Source: Kingella oralis (GTDB lineage Bacteria > Pseudomonadota > Gammaproteobacteria > Burkholderiales > Neisseriaceae). Taken from it: a stretch of DNA of 64,000 bases. The number at the start of each line of letters is the position of its first letter. The first letter of the stretch is position 1. The stretch covers positions 372,001 to 436,000 of the forward strand of contig NZ_CP059569.1 of NCBI RefSeq assembly GCF_014054985.1, given 5' to 3'. Shown here piece after piece: positions 6,974-16,178 of the stretch. The translations under genes were made by a program, and so were the position numbers. Under the pieces are notes generated by a model. It ran no database searches. It was not told the origin of the DNA and saw only the letters and a list, made by a program, of their open reading frames with translations.

Positions 6974-9712
6974 TTGAAAACGAATACAAAAATGATTGCA
7001 GTATCGCTGTCGCTAATCACATCGTTTAGCGCAGTGGCAGGCATTGGCGGCGTGAACGTGCAATCTAATCTGGGCGAGCCTTTTTCAGGCAGCATCGTGG
7101 TAACAGGGCAGGAAGCCAAAGCGGTATTGCAAAACGGCGCAAGCGTATCGGGCAACGGCATCAGCGGCACCGTTGCCCCTCATGGCGATGGCAATGCTAT
7201 TATTCGTCTTCGCTCCAATTCCGTTGTAAACGACCCCATTTTGACTTTCACTGTCCGCGCGGGCAATCAAACTCGCCAATATACCGCCATGATAAATCCT
7301 TCGCACTATCGCCCTAATCCGTCACAGGCGCGTTCTAATCGCGACACGCGTAAAGCGGTTGAGCTGAAACCGCAGCAGCAACATCATGCCGTTGCAAACG
7401 ATGATGTTGAAATCCAACAAGAAACGCGTGAAGCAACCCCGCGCACAGAAAAAACATACGCAACCAGCCCGCGCTACCACCGTGTGCAAGCGGGCGAAAG
7501 TTTGGCTTCTATCGCCGCCCGTTACCGCCCGCAGGGCATGAGCGTGCAGCGTGCCGTGCGTGCTTTGATGGCAGCCAACCCACGCGCATTCCGCAACGGC
7601 AGGATGTATCACAATGTAACGCTGTATATCCCCACCGCATCGCAATTCCACGCTTACGCTAAATCGGCGCAACGCAAATCTCAAACACCGCGCATTTCTC
7701 GCGGCGCGGCAATTGTTGCGCCCGCGGTAACAGAAAATACCACACCCGATACGGCAGAAACACCCAAAGAAACACCCAGCAAAGTGGTTACGCCGCCTCC
7801 TGTAAAAGTTGAGCCGGTTAAAAAACTTGTTGAGCCCATTAAACCCAAGGCAAAAGACCAAGCGGCTGAAGAACCGCCTGTTGCAGAAAAAGCGGTGGGA
7901 GAAAAAGCGAAACCCGTAGCGCCCGCGCAACCCGAGGCATCCAAACCTGCGGTTGAAGAAACCAAACCCGTTCAACCGGAAGCATCGCAAGCTGAACAGA
8001 TGCAGCCTGAAAACACCGTTGCCGCTTCCGAAAGCAAAACGGCTCCTGCTGAAACGGCATCCGCTGAAGCCGCATCTGTTGCAGAAGAAAAAACCGAACC
8101 CGTTGCCGAGCCGCAACCCACACCGCCTGCGGAAGAACCGGCCACAGACGAAGGCTTAGATTGGACATTGATTGGCGGAAGCTTGGCCGGTGTGGCGGTA
8201 TTGGGCGGAGGCGCGGCTTATTTGTTGGGCCGCCGCAAAAAATCGCGTGCCGATTCATTTGATGACGACAACGCAGCCGGCGACGAAGAATTTGATGGCA
8301 GCGACATTCAATTTGATGGCACGGCCAGCCCCGAGACGGACGATTGGATGCGGGATACCGGCGTCGCAAAAGCAGACGACAGCAGCGATGATTTCTTTGA
8401 TTTGCCGCCTGTCGATACTGATGTTGCGCCTGCCGCTTCCAGCCAAACATTTGATTTGGATGACTTTGAACCCGAGCAGTTTGATGACAGCTCTGATGAA
8501 TGGGCGCTATCGGTTGAAGAAGAACCGCATGCCCATGCCAATCCGTTGTTGGTGGCAGAAAATGCCACATCGTTTGACGCGGATGATTGGCAAGTGGATG
8601 ACATCGTTTCAGTTGAACCGGACGTTGCAGAGCCTGCGCATTCGCTCAGCAGCCGTGATGCGGTTGCCGCCGATGATTTCGTTATCGATGATACGCCGAT
8701 TGGGCAGCCTGAAACCGCTGTGAGCGCAGCCGATGATTTCTTATCGTTTGATGATTCGATTCAGGCGGATGATATTATTCCTGCGCCTGCCGAAGAAACA
8801 ACGTTTGATTTGGACGCATTTAACAACGCGTTGCCCGATATTGTCGATACGCCGGCAGAAACCGCTGCAAGCGATGACTTCTTGGATTTTGACGCAAGCG
8901 ATATTGTTGCGCCTGCCGCAGCAACCGCAGCCGTTGCCGCAGCCGCTTCCCATGTTGCCGCGCCTGAAGTTTCGTTTGATGATTTCTCGCTGGATACGCC
9001 TGCGGTTGAAGAAGTTGCGCCTGTGTTGGATGCGCCCGAAGTGCCTGAATTTGCCGCCGATTTAGATGCGCCTGCGATTGCCGAGCCTGCAATGGACTTT
9101 ACCGCGCCCGAAGTGGCGTTGGATGATTTCAGCGTTGATGCGCCTGCCGTTGAAGCGCCAGCGGTTGACCATGCAATGGATTTCGCATTAGATGATTTTG
9201 CGGTTGAAACGCCTGCCGAGCCTGCGGCTCATGCGGCATTGGACGACGGCTTGGATTTTGCTGTGGCAGAGCCCGCTGCGGTCGATTTTGCTGCTGAAAC
9301 GCCCGCGTTTGAACCTGCCGGGCAGTCATTTGCCGATTTGTCTTTGGAAGAGCCTGCGGTTGCTGCGCCTGCATTTGATGATTTGTCGTTTGAGCAGCCT
9401 GCCGTGTCCGCGCCTTCGTTTGACGACTTGTCATTTGACGAGCCTGCTGCGCCTGCGGTTGAACACGCTGTGGACGATTTGGCTTCTTGGGATATTGAAG
9501 AATTGCCTGAAACGGCGCATAACGATGCAGGTTTTGTTTCCGAGGCGGTGGGCTTGACCGAGCCTTTGGAAGCGAAATTGGAATTGGCGAAAATGTATCT
9601 GGAAATTGATGATGCCGTGGCAGCGCGCGAAACCTTGCGCGAATTGGTTACCGAATCCCATGGCGAAATTCAAACGCAAGCGCAACAGCTGCTGGATGAA
9701 TTGGGCGGCTAG
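6974..9712 (+). CDS. FimV/TspA-type LysM inner-membrane protein
   Basis: A 912-residue homologue of the FimV family (called TspA in Neisseria), linked in relatives to type IV pili and cell-pole organisation. It begins at a TTG codon seven bases after AGGGAG. Layout: signal peptide at about 1-23, beta-rich FimV N-terminal domain, LysM peptidoglycan-binding motif at about 168-223 (YHRVQAGESLASIAARY), a Pro/Glu/Ala/Val-rich linker, one membrane span at about 397-417 followed by RRKK, then a very acidic cytoplasmic region with many repeats of D-D-F/L and AP-rich spacers, and a conserved C-terminal FimV helix bundle (LELAKMYLEIDDAVAARETL). The repeat region varies greatly between strains of the family. 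Confidence 0.88.
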   Translation: MKTNTKMIAVSLSLITSFSAVAGIGGVNVQSNLGEPFSGSIVVTGQEAKAVLQNGASVSGNGISGTVAPHGDGNAIIRLRSNSVVNDPILTFTVRAGNQTRQYTAMINPSHYRPNPSQARSNRDTRKAVELKPQQQHHAVANDDVEIQQETREATPRTEKTYATSPRYHRVQAGESLASIAARYRPQGMSVQRAVRALMAANPRAFRNGRMYHNVTLYIPTASQFHAYAKSAQRKSQTPRISRGAAIVAPAVTENTTPDTAETPKETPSKVVTPPPVKVEPVKKLVEPIKPKAKDQAAEEPPVAEKAVGEKAKPVAPAQPEASKPAVEETKPVQPEASQAEQMQPENTVAASESKTAPAETASAEAASVAEEKTEPVAEPQPTPPAEEPATDEGLDWTLIGGSLAGVAVLGGGAAYLLGRRKKSRADSFDDDNAAGDEEFDGSDIQFDGTASPETDDWMRDTGVAKADDSSDDFFDLPPVDTDVAPAASSQTFDLDDFEPEQFDDSSDEWALSVEEEPHAHANPLLVAENATSFDADDWQVDDIVSVEPDVAEPAHSLSSRDAVAADDFVIDDTPIGQPETAVSAADDFLSFDDSIQADDIIPAPAEETTFDLDAFNNALPDIVDTPAETAASDDFLDFDASDIVAPAAATAAVAAAASHVAAPEVSFDDFSLDTPAVEEVAPVLDAPEVPEFAADLDAPAIAEPAMDFTAPEVALDDFSVDAPAVEAPAVDHAMDFALDDFAVETPAEPAAHAALDDGLDFAVAEPAAVDFAAETPAFEPAGQSFADLSLEEPAVAAPAFDDLSFEQPAVSAPSFDDLSFDEPAAPAVEHAVDDLASWDIEELPETAHNDAGFVSEAVGLTEPLEAKLELAKMYLEIDDAVAARETLRELVTESHGEIQTQAQQLLDELGG

Positions 9713-9732
9713 TCGCTGTTGGTGATGTTAAG

Positions 9733-9770
9733 AAACACCGTTATGTGTACAGGCATAGCGGTGTTTTTTT
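9733..9770 (+). terminator. Intrinsic terminator after the fimV-like gene
   Basis: AACACCG at 9734-9740 pairs with CGGTGTT at 9759-9765, with further partial pairing inside, followed by seven T residues. The remaining gap to 10166 contains five DUS copies and nothing else I can name. Confidence 0.8.
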
Positions 9771-10166
9771 GTGGCTGGGGGATAGAGGCAGCCTGAAAAA
9801 GCCAAGTCGGTTGGTATTGGGCTAAACGGTTTTTGTTGAGTAGATTGGTTTTCAGGCTGCCTTTGGGGTTGGGTCTTGGAAAAAATCGTGGGCAGCCTGA
9901 AACGTTTGTTTAATGGGCAATCGATGGTGTGTCGGTGGCTTGCCAATATTCCGTTAACCGGTCATGCCCTATTTAATGCGAAATAAATACGCCATTTGGC
10001 AGCGAGCCGTTGTCGTTCCGCTTTTGATTTTCAGGCTGCCTCTTTGGATTTGGCAAAGCGTTGAGGCAGCCTGAAAACAAAATAAACCATCATGCCGTTG
10101 CGTGTTGGTGCAAAAAAGGCGGAAATAAAATCCGCCTGTTTACTTGTTTACGGCTTTGGCATCACA

Positions 10167-10550
10167 TCAAGGCAAAACCAAAACGGCTTCGGCTTCCACC
10201 AATGCGCCGCGTGGCAACGATGCCACGCCAACGGCGGCGCGAGCAGGGTAGGGGACAGCGAAGTATTGTTCCATCACGGCGTTGAAGGTGGCGAAGTGGG
10301 ACAAATCGGTGAGGTAGGCGTTGAGCTTAACGATGTCGTTCAGGCTGCCTCCTGCGGTTTCGCACACGGCGCGCAAGTTTTTGAAAACTTGGTGCGCTTG
10401 TTCTTCAAAGTTTTCGCTTACCAGCTGCATGGTTTCAGGCACAAGCGGGATTTGTCCGCTTAAATAAACGGTGTTGCCTGTGCGGATGGCTTGGCTGTAT
10501 GCGCCGATGGCGGCGGGAGCTTGGTCGGTGTGGATAACGGTTTTGCTCAT
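10167..10550 (-). CDS. ridA: RidA family reactive enamine/imine deaminase
   Basis: Hydrolyses reactive 2-aminoacrylate-type intermediates formed by PLP enzymes. The 127 residues match the family length and carry its signatures: AIGAYSQAIRTGNTVYLSGQIPL, a central NLRAVCETAGGSLNDIVKLNAYLTDL, and the substrate-binding arginine in PYPARAAVGVASLPRGALVEAEAV. An ATG preceded by AGGAG is the start. It is a single gene with no obvious operon partner. Confidence 0.95.
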   Translation of the reverse strand: MSKTVIHTDQAPAAIGAYSQAIRTGNTVYLSGQIPLVPETMQLVSENFEEQAHQVFKNLRAVCETAGGSLNDIVKLNAYLTDLSHFATFNAVMEQYFAVPYPARAAVGVASLPRGALVEAEAVLVLP

Positions 10551-10620
10551 GATGAACTCCTAGGGTTGGGGAAAATTTGTTGGGGCGGCTTTCAGGCTGC
10601 CTTTTGCAGGGCAAGCGCGT

Positions 10621-11181
10621 TCACAAGCGTTCGCGCCGTATGTCTTGCACCACAATGTAAATATGCGCGGCTAGATACGCAACACTGCATAGCGCAAGCG
10701 CAAGGAAAATTTGAAACCAAATTTGCTCCAAGCGCACAAATCTGTTCTGCCTGTCTTGGCTGATGGCAATCGGCGTTTCGCTTTGCGGTTGCGACAATGT
10801 GCCTTGCGTAATCAAAACATTTGTTGCACCTGAATAAGGTTGCAAGAAAACCATGTTTTTCACGACTGCCACTCCGTTAAACCTTACCGTGTCGCACAAA
10901 GCGGTCAATTCTTTTTTCTCGGCGCGATAGCAGGGTACGGCGTAAGGCAGATTGTTGTGCACGAAAGCAATCGCGTCGCCAGATTTGGTTTGTCTCCATT
11001 GGTTTATTTTGATTTCTTGCGCATGGATAAAACGGGGCTGAAAAAAAGGAAACGTCAATGGGAAATTGGATGAGGCAATAAAATAGTACGATGTGGAAAC
11101 GACTGATATAAGGGCAATCCCCACGCCTTCTCGGGATGAAAACCAATTCTTAATTATTGTTTTCAAGGGCTCTTTTGTCAT
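10621..11181 (-). CDS. Predicted membrane protein of unknown function
   Basis: I do not recognise the family. Starting at MTKEPLK (ATG at 11181, preceded by GGGAACAAAT), the protein has 186 residues, a hydrophobic segment at about 20-40 and a second one near the C terminus (IFLALALCSVAYLAAHIYIVV), leaving a loop of about 110 residues probably in the periplasm. That loop has two cysteines (VPCYRA and ALCDTV) that could form a disulfide. The C-terminal tail is basic (DIRRERL). The frame is open further upstream but that part is DUS-encoded. Confidence 0.6.
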   Translation of the reverse strand: MTKEPLKTIIKNWFSSREGVGIALISVVSTSYYFIASSNFPLTFPFFQPRFIHAQEIKINQWRQTKSGDAIAFVHNNLPYAVPCYRAEKKELTALCDTVRFNGVAVVKNMVFLQPYSGATNVLITQGTLSQPQSETPIAISQDRQNRFVRLEQIWFQIFLALALCSVAYLAAHIYIVVQDIRRERL

Positions 11182-11263
11182 ATTTGTTCCCTGTTCAAAA
11201 TCCAAATGAGGCAGCCTGAAAATCGGTTTTCCCCGTTTCAGGCTGCCTTCCATTCACCCCACG

Positions 11264-12694
<1,431 letters not shown>

Positions 12695-12843
12695 GGTTTT
12701 CTCCTAATGGGAACAATGGGTTGTGGTTTGCCGAGGCAGCCTGAAAAATACTGTAAAGTTAGGCTTTCAGGCTGCCTAACTATGTGAATTTGTGTTAAAT
12801 TACACTTGGCTGAGATGGCAGTCAAGCGAATAAGGAGAACGAA

Positions 12844-13146
12844 ATGTTTGGTGCATTGATTCTGTTAATTTTTGGTAAGCTGCAAGACACATTTCAGGAA
12901 ACTTCGCGCACATGGCAATGGGCGTTGGCTTATGGTGTGATTGCGTTTTTGCTTGGTGGCGGCACATCGCTGTTGGGGATGATTATTGGCGGCGTGATTA
13001 CGGGGCTTTATGCGTGGGGTTATTTCAAGCTGCTGCGCAATCTGGCAGATAATTTGATGCTGTGGCTGCTGGTGTTTTTGGTGGGACCTGTTTTCCCCTT
13101 AGTGCTGACGTTTATGTTGCTGAGTGCGGCGGAAAAGGCAGCCTGA
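12844..13146 (+). CDS. Small multi-span membrane protein
   Basis: A 100-residue, very hydrophobic protein with three likely membrane spans (about 27-42, 43-62 and 71-95), the middle one glycine-rich (LLGMIIGGVITGLYAWGYF). GGAGAACGAA before the ATG is a good ribosome-binding site. I do not recognise a family. The C terminus, EKAA, is encoded by the start of a DUS. Confidence 0.6.
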   Translation: MFGALILLIFGKLQDTFQETSRTWQWALAYGVIAFLLGGGTSLLGMIIGGVITGLYAWGYFKLLRNLADNLMLWLLVFLVGPVFPLVLTFMLLSAAEKAA

Positions 13147-13247
13147 AAACCGCGCAGCCACGATAGCCCGCTATCAACCATTTGCCGTTTCAGGCTGCCT
13201 ATGCGGCGCATGGTTCACACTTATCATCTTGTTTAAAAGGAAAAATC

Positions 13248-13661
13248 ATGAAAATTACCACCCAATGGTTAAGCAACAAAACATTTGTATCCGCCAACGA
13301 ACACGGCAACAGCATTGTGATGGACGGCACGCCGGCGGCAGAGGGCTGGAAGCGCGGGGCAAGCCCGTTGGAAGTGATGCTGATGGGGATGTCGGGCTGC
13401 ACCAGCGTGGATGTTGCCGCCGCGTTGCAAGTGCAGGCGGGCTTTGCAGACTGCATCGTGAGCGTGGAAGCGGAACGCGCGGCAACCGCGCCCAAGGTGT
13501 TCACCAAAATTCATGTGCATTACAAGGTGCTGGGGCGCGGCTTGGATGCGGCGCAAGTGAACAAAATCATCGCCGATTCACTGGCGCACGATTGCTCGGC
13601 GTGTGTGATGATGAGCAAAATCGCGCCGATTACGCACAGCGTGGAAGTGGCGGAAGCCTAA
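13248..13661 (+). CDS. OsmC/Ohr family protein
   Basis: Members of this family are thiol peroxidases that act on organic hydroperoxides. The 137-residue protein has the two expected cysteine sites: GMSGCTSVD (C51) and HDCSACVMM near residue 113. This arrangement, and the start MKITTQWLSN, fit the YhfA-like OsmC subgroup rather than Ohr. AAAAGGAAAAATC precedes the ATG; the longer open frame upstream is DUS sequence. Substrate is unknown. Confidence 0.85.
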   Translation: MKITTQWLSNKTFVSANEHGNSIVMDGTPAAEGWKRGASPLEVMLMGMSGCTSVDVAAALQVQAGFADCIVSVEAERAATAPKVFTKIHVHYKVLGRGLDAAQVNKIIADSLAHDCSACVMMSKIAPITHSVEVAEA

Positions 13662-13749
13662 TATCTACGCACTAGGGCAGCCTGAAAACGGGTTTGCCGC
13701 GTTTGCCAAGCGAAACCCCATCTCAACGCAATCCAAAAAGGAAAAAATC

Positions 13750-14181
13750 ATGGCTCTTTGGACTTATTGGCTGATTGCCGCCGTTGCCGTTTTTGTGTTG
13801 GAACTGTTCAGCGGCACGGTGTATTTGCTGGTGCTCTCCGCCGCGTTGGCAGGCGCAGGGCTGACGGCTTGGCTGTTTAACGCCGGCGCGGTGGCGAGCA
13901 TGCTGGCGGCGGCGTTTTTGTCGGCGGTGGGCACGCTGTATGTTTACCGTTTGCGCGGCAAATCGCCCAAAAACAAAACATTGCACCAAGGCAACGATTT
14001 GGACATCGGCAGCGTGGTGCAAATTGAGCAGCCGCTGTCGGGCGGGGCATGGCGCGTGTTTTACCGCGGCACCACATGGGAAGCCCGCGCCGTGCGCCCG
14101 CATGCCGATTTTCAAATGGGCGACAACGCGCGCATCTGTGGCAAAGACGGCATCACTTTGCTGATTGAACCGTTGGCTTAG
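13750..14181 (+). CDS. NfeD family membrane protein
   Basis: A 143-residue short-form NfeD protein: hydrophobic N-terminal half (about 1-75, several spans, with VLELFSGTVYLLVLSAAL), then a soluble OB-fold-like C-terminal domain from about residue 80 (LDIGSVVQIEQPLSGGAWRVFYRGTTWEARA). Such proteins are almost always encoded beside a stomatin-like SPFH gene and are thought to act with it in membrane protein quality control; that partner lies 257 bases downstream. Confidence 0.85.
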   Translation: MALWTYWLIAAVAVFVLELFSGTVYLLVLSAALAGAGLTAWLFNAGAVASMLAAAFLSAVGTLYVYRLRGKSPKNKTLHQGNDLDIGSVVQIEQPLSGGAWRVFYRGTTWEARAVRPHADFQMGDNARICGKDGITLLIEPLA

Positions 14182-14188
14182 AACCTGC

Positions 14189-14310
14189 ATTCACTATTTT
14201 CATAGGTATCTTTTGTGCCCTAAAACGCGGCAACCGCGTTAAAAATGCCCGCAAGGTGTCCAACCTTGCTGCGCTTTTATGCCATCAAATCTGCCTATGA
14301 AAATGTGAAT
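14189..14310. repeat. MITE-like element with terminal inverted repeats
   Basis: ATTCACTATTTTCATAGG at 14189-14206 is inverted as CCTATGAAAATGTGAAT at 14294-14310, with one difference. Between them lie two small palindromes (CGCGGCAACCGCG and CAAGGTGTCCAACCTTG). The structure looks like a miniature inverted-repeat element between nfeD and the stomatin gene. I saw no second copy in the window. Confidence 0.55.
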
Positions 14311-14438
14311 ACAGCTTCTTAATCAACGCCAATGCGTTTTCAGGCTGCCTATGGGCATTGAAACAGGGCTTAAAGGCAGCCTGAAAATCATATAAACAGC
14401 TCCTCATCCCCCAACCCCCAACCAAGAAAGGAAACCTT

Positions 14439-15401
14439 ATGCCACTCACCACCCTCACGCTCCCCGTTATTATCCTGATTGCCCTGATTATCATCGGCTT
14501 CAAGGCGTTTAAAGTTGTGCCGCAGCAAGAAGCGCAGATTGTTGAGCGGCTGGGCAAATACCATGCCACGCTCGCCCCGGGACTAAACATCCTCGTGCCC
14601 TTTCTTGACCGCGTTGCCTACCGCCATTCGCTCAAAGAAATCCCGCTGGATGTGCCCAGCCAAGTCTGCATCACGCGCGACAACACCCAGCTTACGGTGG
14701 ACGGCATTTTGTATTTCCAAGTAACCGACCCCGAACGCGCGTCTTACGGTTCAAGCAACTACATTCTCGCCATCACCCAGCTTGCCCAAACCACGCTGCG
14801 CTCCGTTATCGGGCGCATGGAATTGGACAAAACCTTTGAAGAGCGCGACGACATCAACCGCACCGTAGTCGCCGCGCTGGACGAAGCCGCTGTGTCGTGG
14901 GGCGTGAAAGTATTGCGCTACGAAATCAAAGATTTGGTGCCACCGCAAGAAATCCTGCGCTCCATGCAGGCGCAAATCACCGCCGAGCGCGAAAAACGTG
15001 CCCGCATCGCCCAATCCGAAGGCTTGAAAATTGAGCAAATCAACTTGGCAACGGGCGAGCGCGAAGCCGAAATCAAAAAATCCGAAGGCGAAGCGCAAGC
15101 CGCGATGAACGCTTCCGAGGGCGAAAAAGTGGCGCAAATCAACCGCGCCGAGGGCGAAGCGCAAGCCCTGCGCCTTGTTGCCCAAGCCAGCGCCGATGCC
15201 ATCCGCACCGTTGCCGCCGCCATCCAAGAACCGGGCGGCGATGAAGCCGTGAAGCTGAAAGTGGCGGAGCAATATGTGGAAGCGTTTGCCAAGCTCGCCA
15301 AAGAAAGCAACACCGTCATCATGCCCGCCAACGTGGCGGATTTGGGCGGCTTGATTTCCGCAGGGTTGAGCATTGTGAAAGGGCAGCCGACAGCAAAATA
15401 G
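14439..15401 (+). CDS. SPFH/stomatin-like membrane protease-associated protein
   Basis: A 320-residue stomatin/prohibitin family protein (QmcA-like). One N-terminal membrane span (about 5-25, PVIILIALIIIGFKAF), the SPFH domain beginning at KVVPQQEAQIVERLGKYHATLAPGLN, and a long coiled-coil rich in Ala/Glu/Lys at about 185-250 with repeated GEAQA segments. It forms large membrane rings with NfeD partners. It is followed by a DUS and an intrinsic terminator. Confidence 0.92.
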   Translation: MPLTTLTLPVIILIALIIIGFKAFKVVPQQEAQIVERLGKYHATLAPGLNILVPFLDRVAYRHSLKEIPLDVPSQVCITRDNTQLTVDGILYFQVTDPERASYGSSNYILAITQLAQTTLRSVIGRMELDKTFEERDDINRTVVAALDEAAVSWGVKVLRYEIKDLVPPQEILRSMQAQITAEREKRARIAQSEGLKIEQINLATGEREAEIKKSEGEAQAAMNASEGEKVAQINRAEGEAQALRLVAQASADAIRTVAAAIQEPGGDEAVKLKVAEQYVEAFAKLAKESNTVIMPANVADLGGLISAGLSIVKGQPTAK

Positions 15402-15416
15402 GCAGCCTGAAAACGC

Positions 15417-15444
15417 AAAAGGGTGGATTGTTCCGCCCTTTTTT
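15417..15444 (+). terminator. Terminator after the stomatin gene
   Basis: AAAAGGGTGGA (15417-15427) and TTCCGCCCTTTTTT (15431-15444) form a stem with one G-T pair and a T run. Confidence 0.75.
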
Positions 15445-15663
15445 GCGGGCAAAACGCAGCGGTTTGCACATCTTATATAAGCTCACTGCATTTTGCGCCC
15501 GGCCTAACATTTCAGGCTGCCTTTTGTTTCTCGTATTTCAATGCGTTATCTTGTAAACAAGCTGTTGCGCTTCGCCCGTCTTTACAGTGATTAATTCCTG
15601 AAAAGAAACGTTTGATTTTTTAAAGTGGGCTGACAGCGCGGATTTGCCTTGTTAGACTGCCTG

Positions 15664-15710
15664 CACTTGGCCTTGATTGGGATTAATGCTCATCAAGGTC
15701 AAGTGTTTTT
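15664..15710 (+). promoter_or_regulatory. Large hairpin with T run upstream of a small exported-protein gene
   Basis: CACTTGGCCTTGAT (15664-15677) and ATCAAGGTCAAGTG (15692-15705) pair over 14 positions with one mismatch and are followed by five T. It lies only 26 bases before the start of the next gene, so it may be an attenuator in the leader or a terminator of an upstream transcript. The rest of the 15402-15735 gap holds a terminator and one DUS. Confidence 0.5.
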
Positions 15711-15735
15711 GAAAACTCATATTAAGGATGTACTT

Positions 15736-16011
15736 ATGAAAAAAGTTCTCGCACTCTTAGCACTCACCGCTTCTTTTGCCGCCGTTGCCGCGCCCGTTGC
15801 CGCACACGCAGGCAAAGCACCGCATAAAGGCGCGAACCCGGCAGTTGCAAAAACACACGGCAAAGCCCTGAAAGGCAAAGCCGCCAAAGGCAAATCTGTT
15901 GTCCAAGACGCGCCACAAACCATGGAAACTGCGCCCGCCGCCGTTGCCCCCGCCCCACAACAAGCCGCGCCCGCAGTAAAAACCGCACCGCAAGCCCCTG
16001 CGGCCCATTAA
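15736..16011 (+). CDS. Small Ala/Lys/Pro-rich exported protein
   Basis: A 91-residue protein with a clear signal peptide (MKKVLALLALTASFAAVAAP, cut after AHA near 25). The mature part is low complexity: an N-terminal basic half rich in Gly-Lys (THGKALKGKAAKGKS) and a C-terminal half rich in Ala and Pro. AAGGATG upstream supports this ATG rather than one 29 codons earlier. It resembles small acid- or alkaline-inducible periplasmic proteins in composition only. Flanked by hairpins on both sides, so it is a single-gene unit. Confidence 0.65.
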   Translation: MKKVLALLALTASFAAVAAPVAAHAGKAPHKGANPAVAKTHGKALKGKAAKGKSVVQDAPQTMETAPAAVAPAPQQAAPAVKTAPQAPAAH

Positions 16012-16021
16012 TCTTCGTTAA

Positions 16022-16060
16022 AAAAACAGCCAAGGCAATGCGCTTTGGCTGTTTTTGTTT
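16022..16060 (+). terminator. Intrinsic terminator
   Basis: AAAACAGCCAAGGC and GCTTTGGCTGTTTTTG form a stem with a T run, 10 bases after the stop of the small exported protein. Confidence 0.85.
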
Positions 16061-16178
16061 GGATTGTTTTTGTTGGTGGGGCGCAGCCGTTTCAGGCTGC
16101 CTTTCATCATCATTCAAACGGGCTAAGGCAGCCTGAAAACACAAAATACCGTTTTCAGGCTGCTTTAACCGCATCGCG

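Noticed and set aside
7322..8570. Minus-strand frames opposite the FimV-like gene
   Set aside because: Phe/Arg/Gly- and Gln/Arg-rich low-complexity translations caused by the repetitive Ala/Glu/Pro coding of the sense strand.
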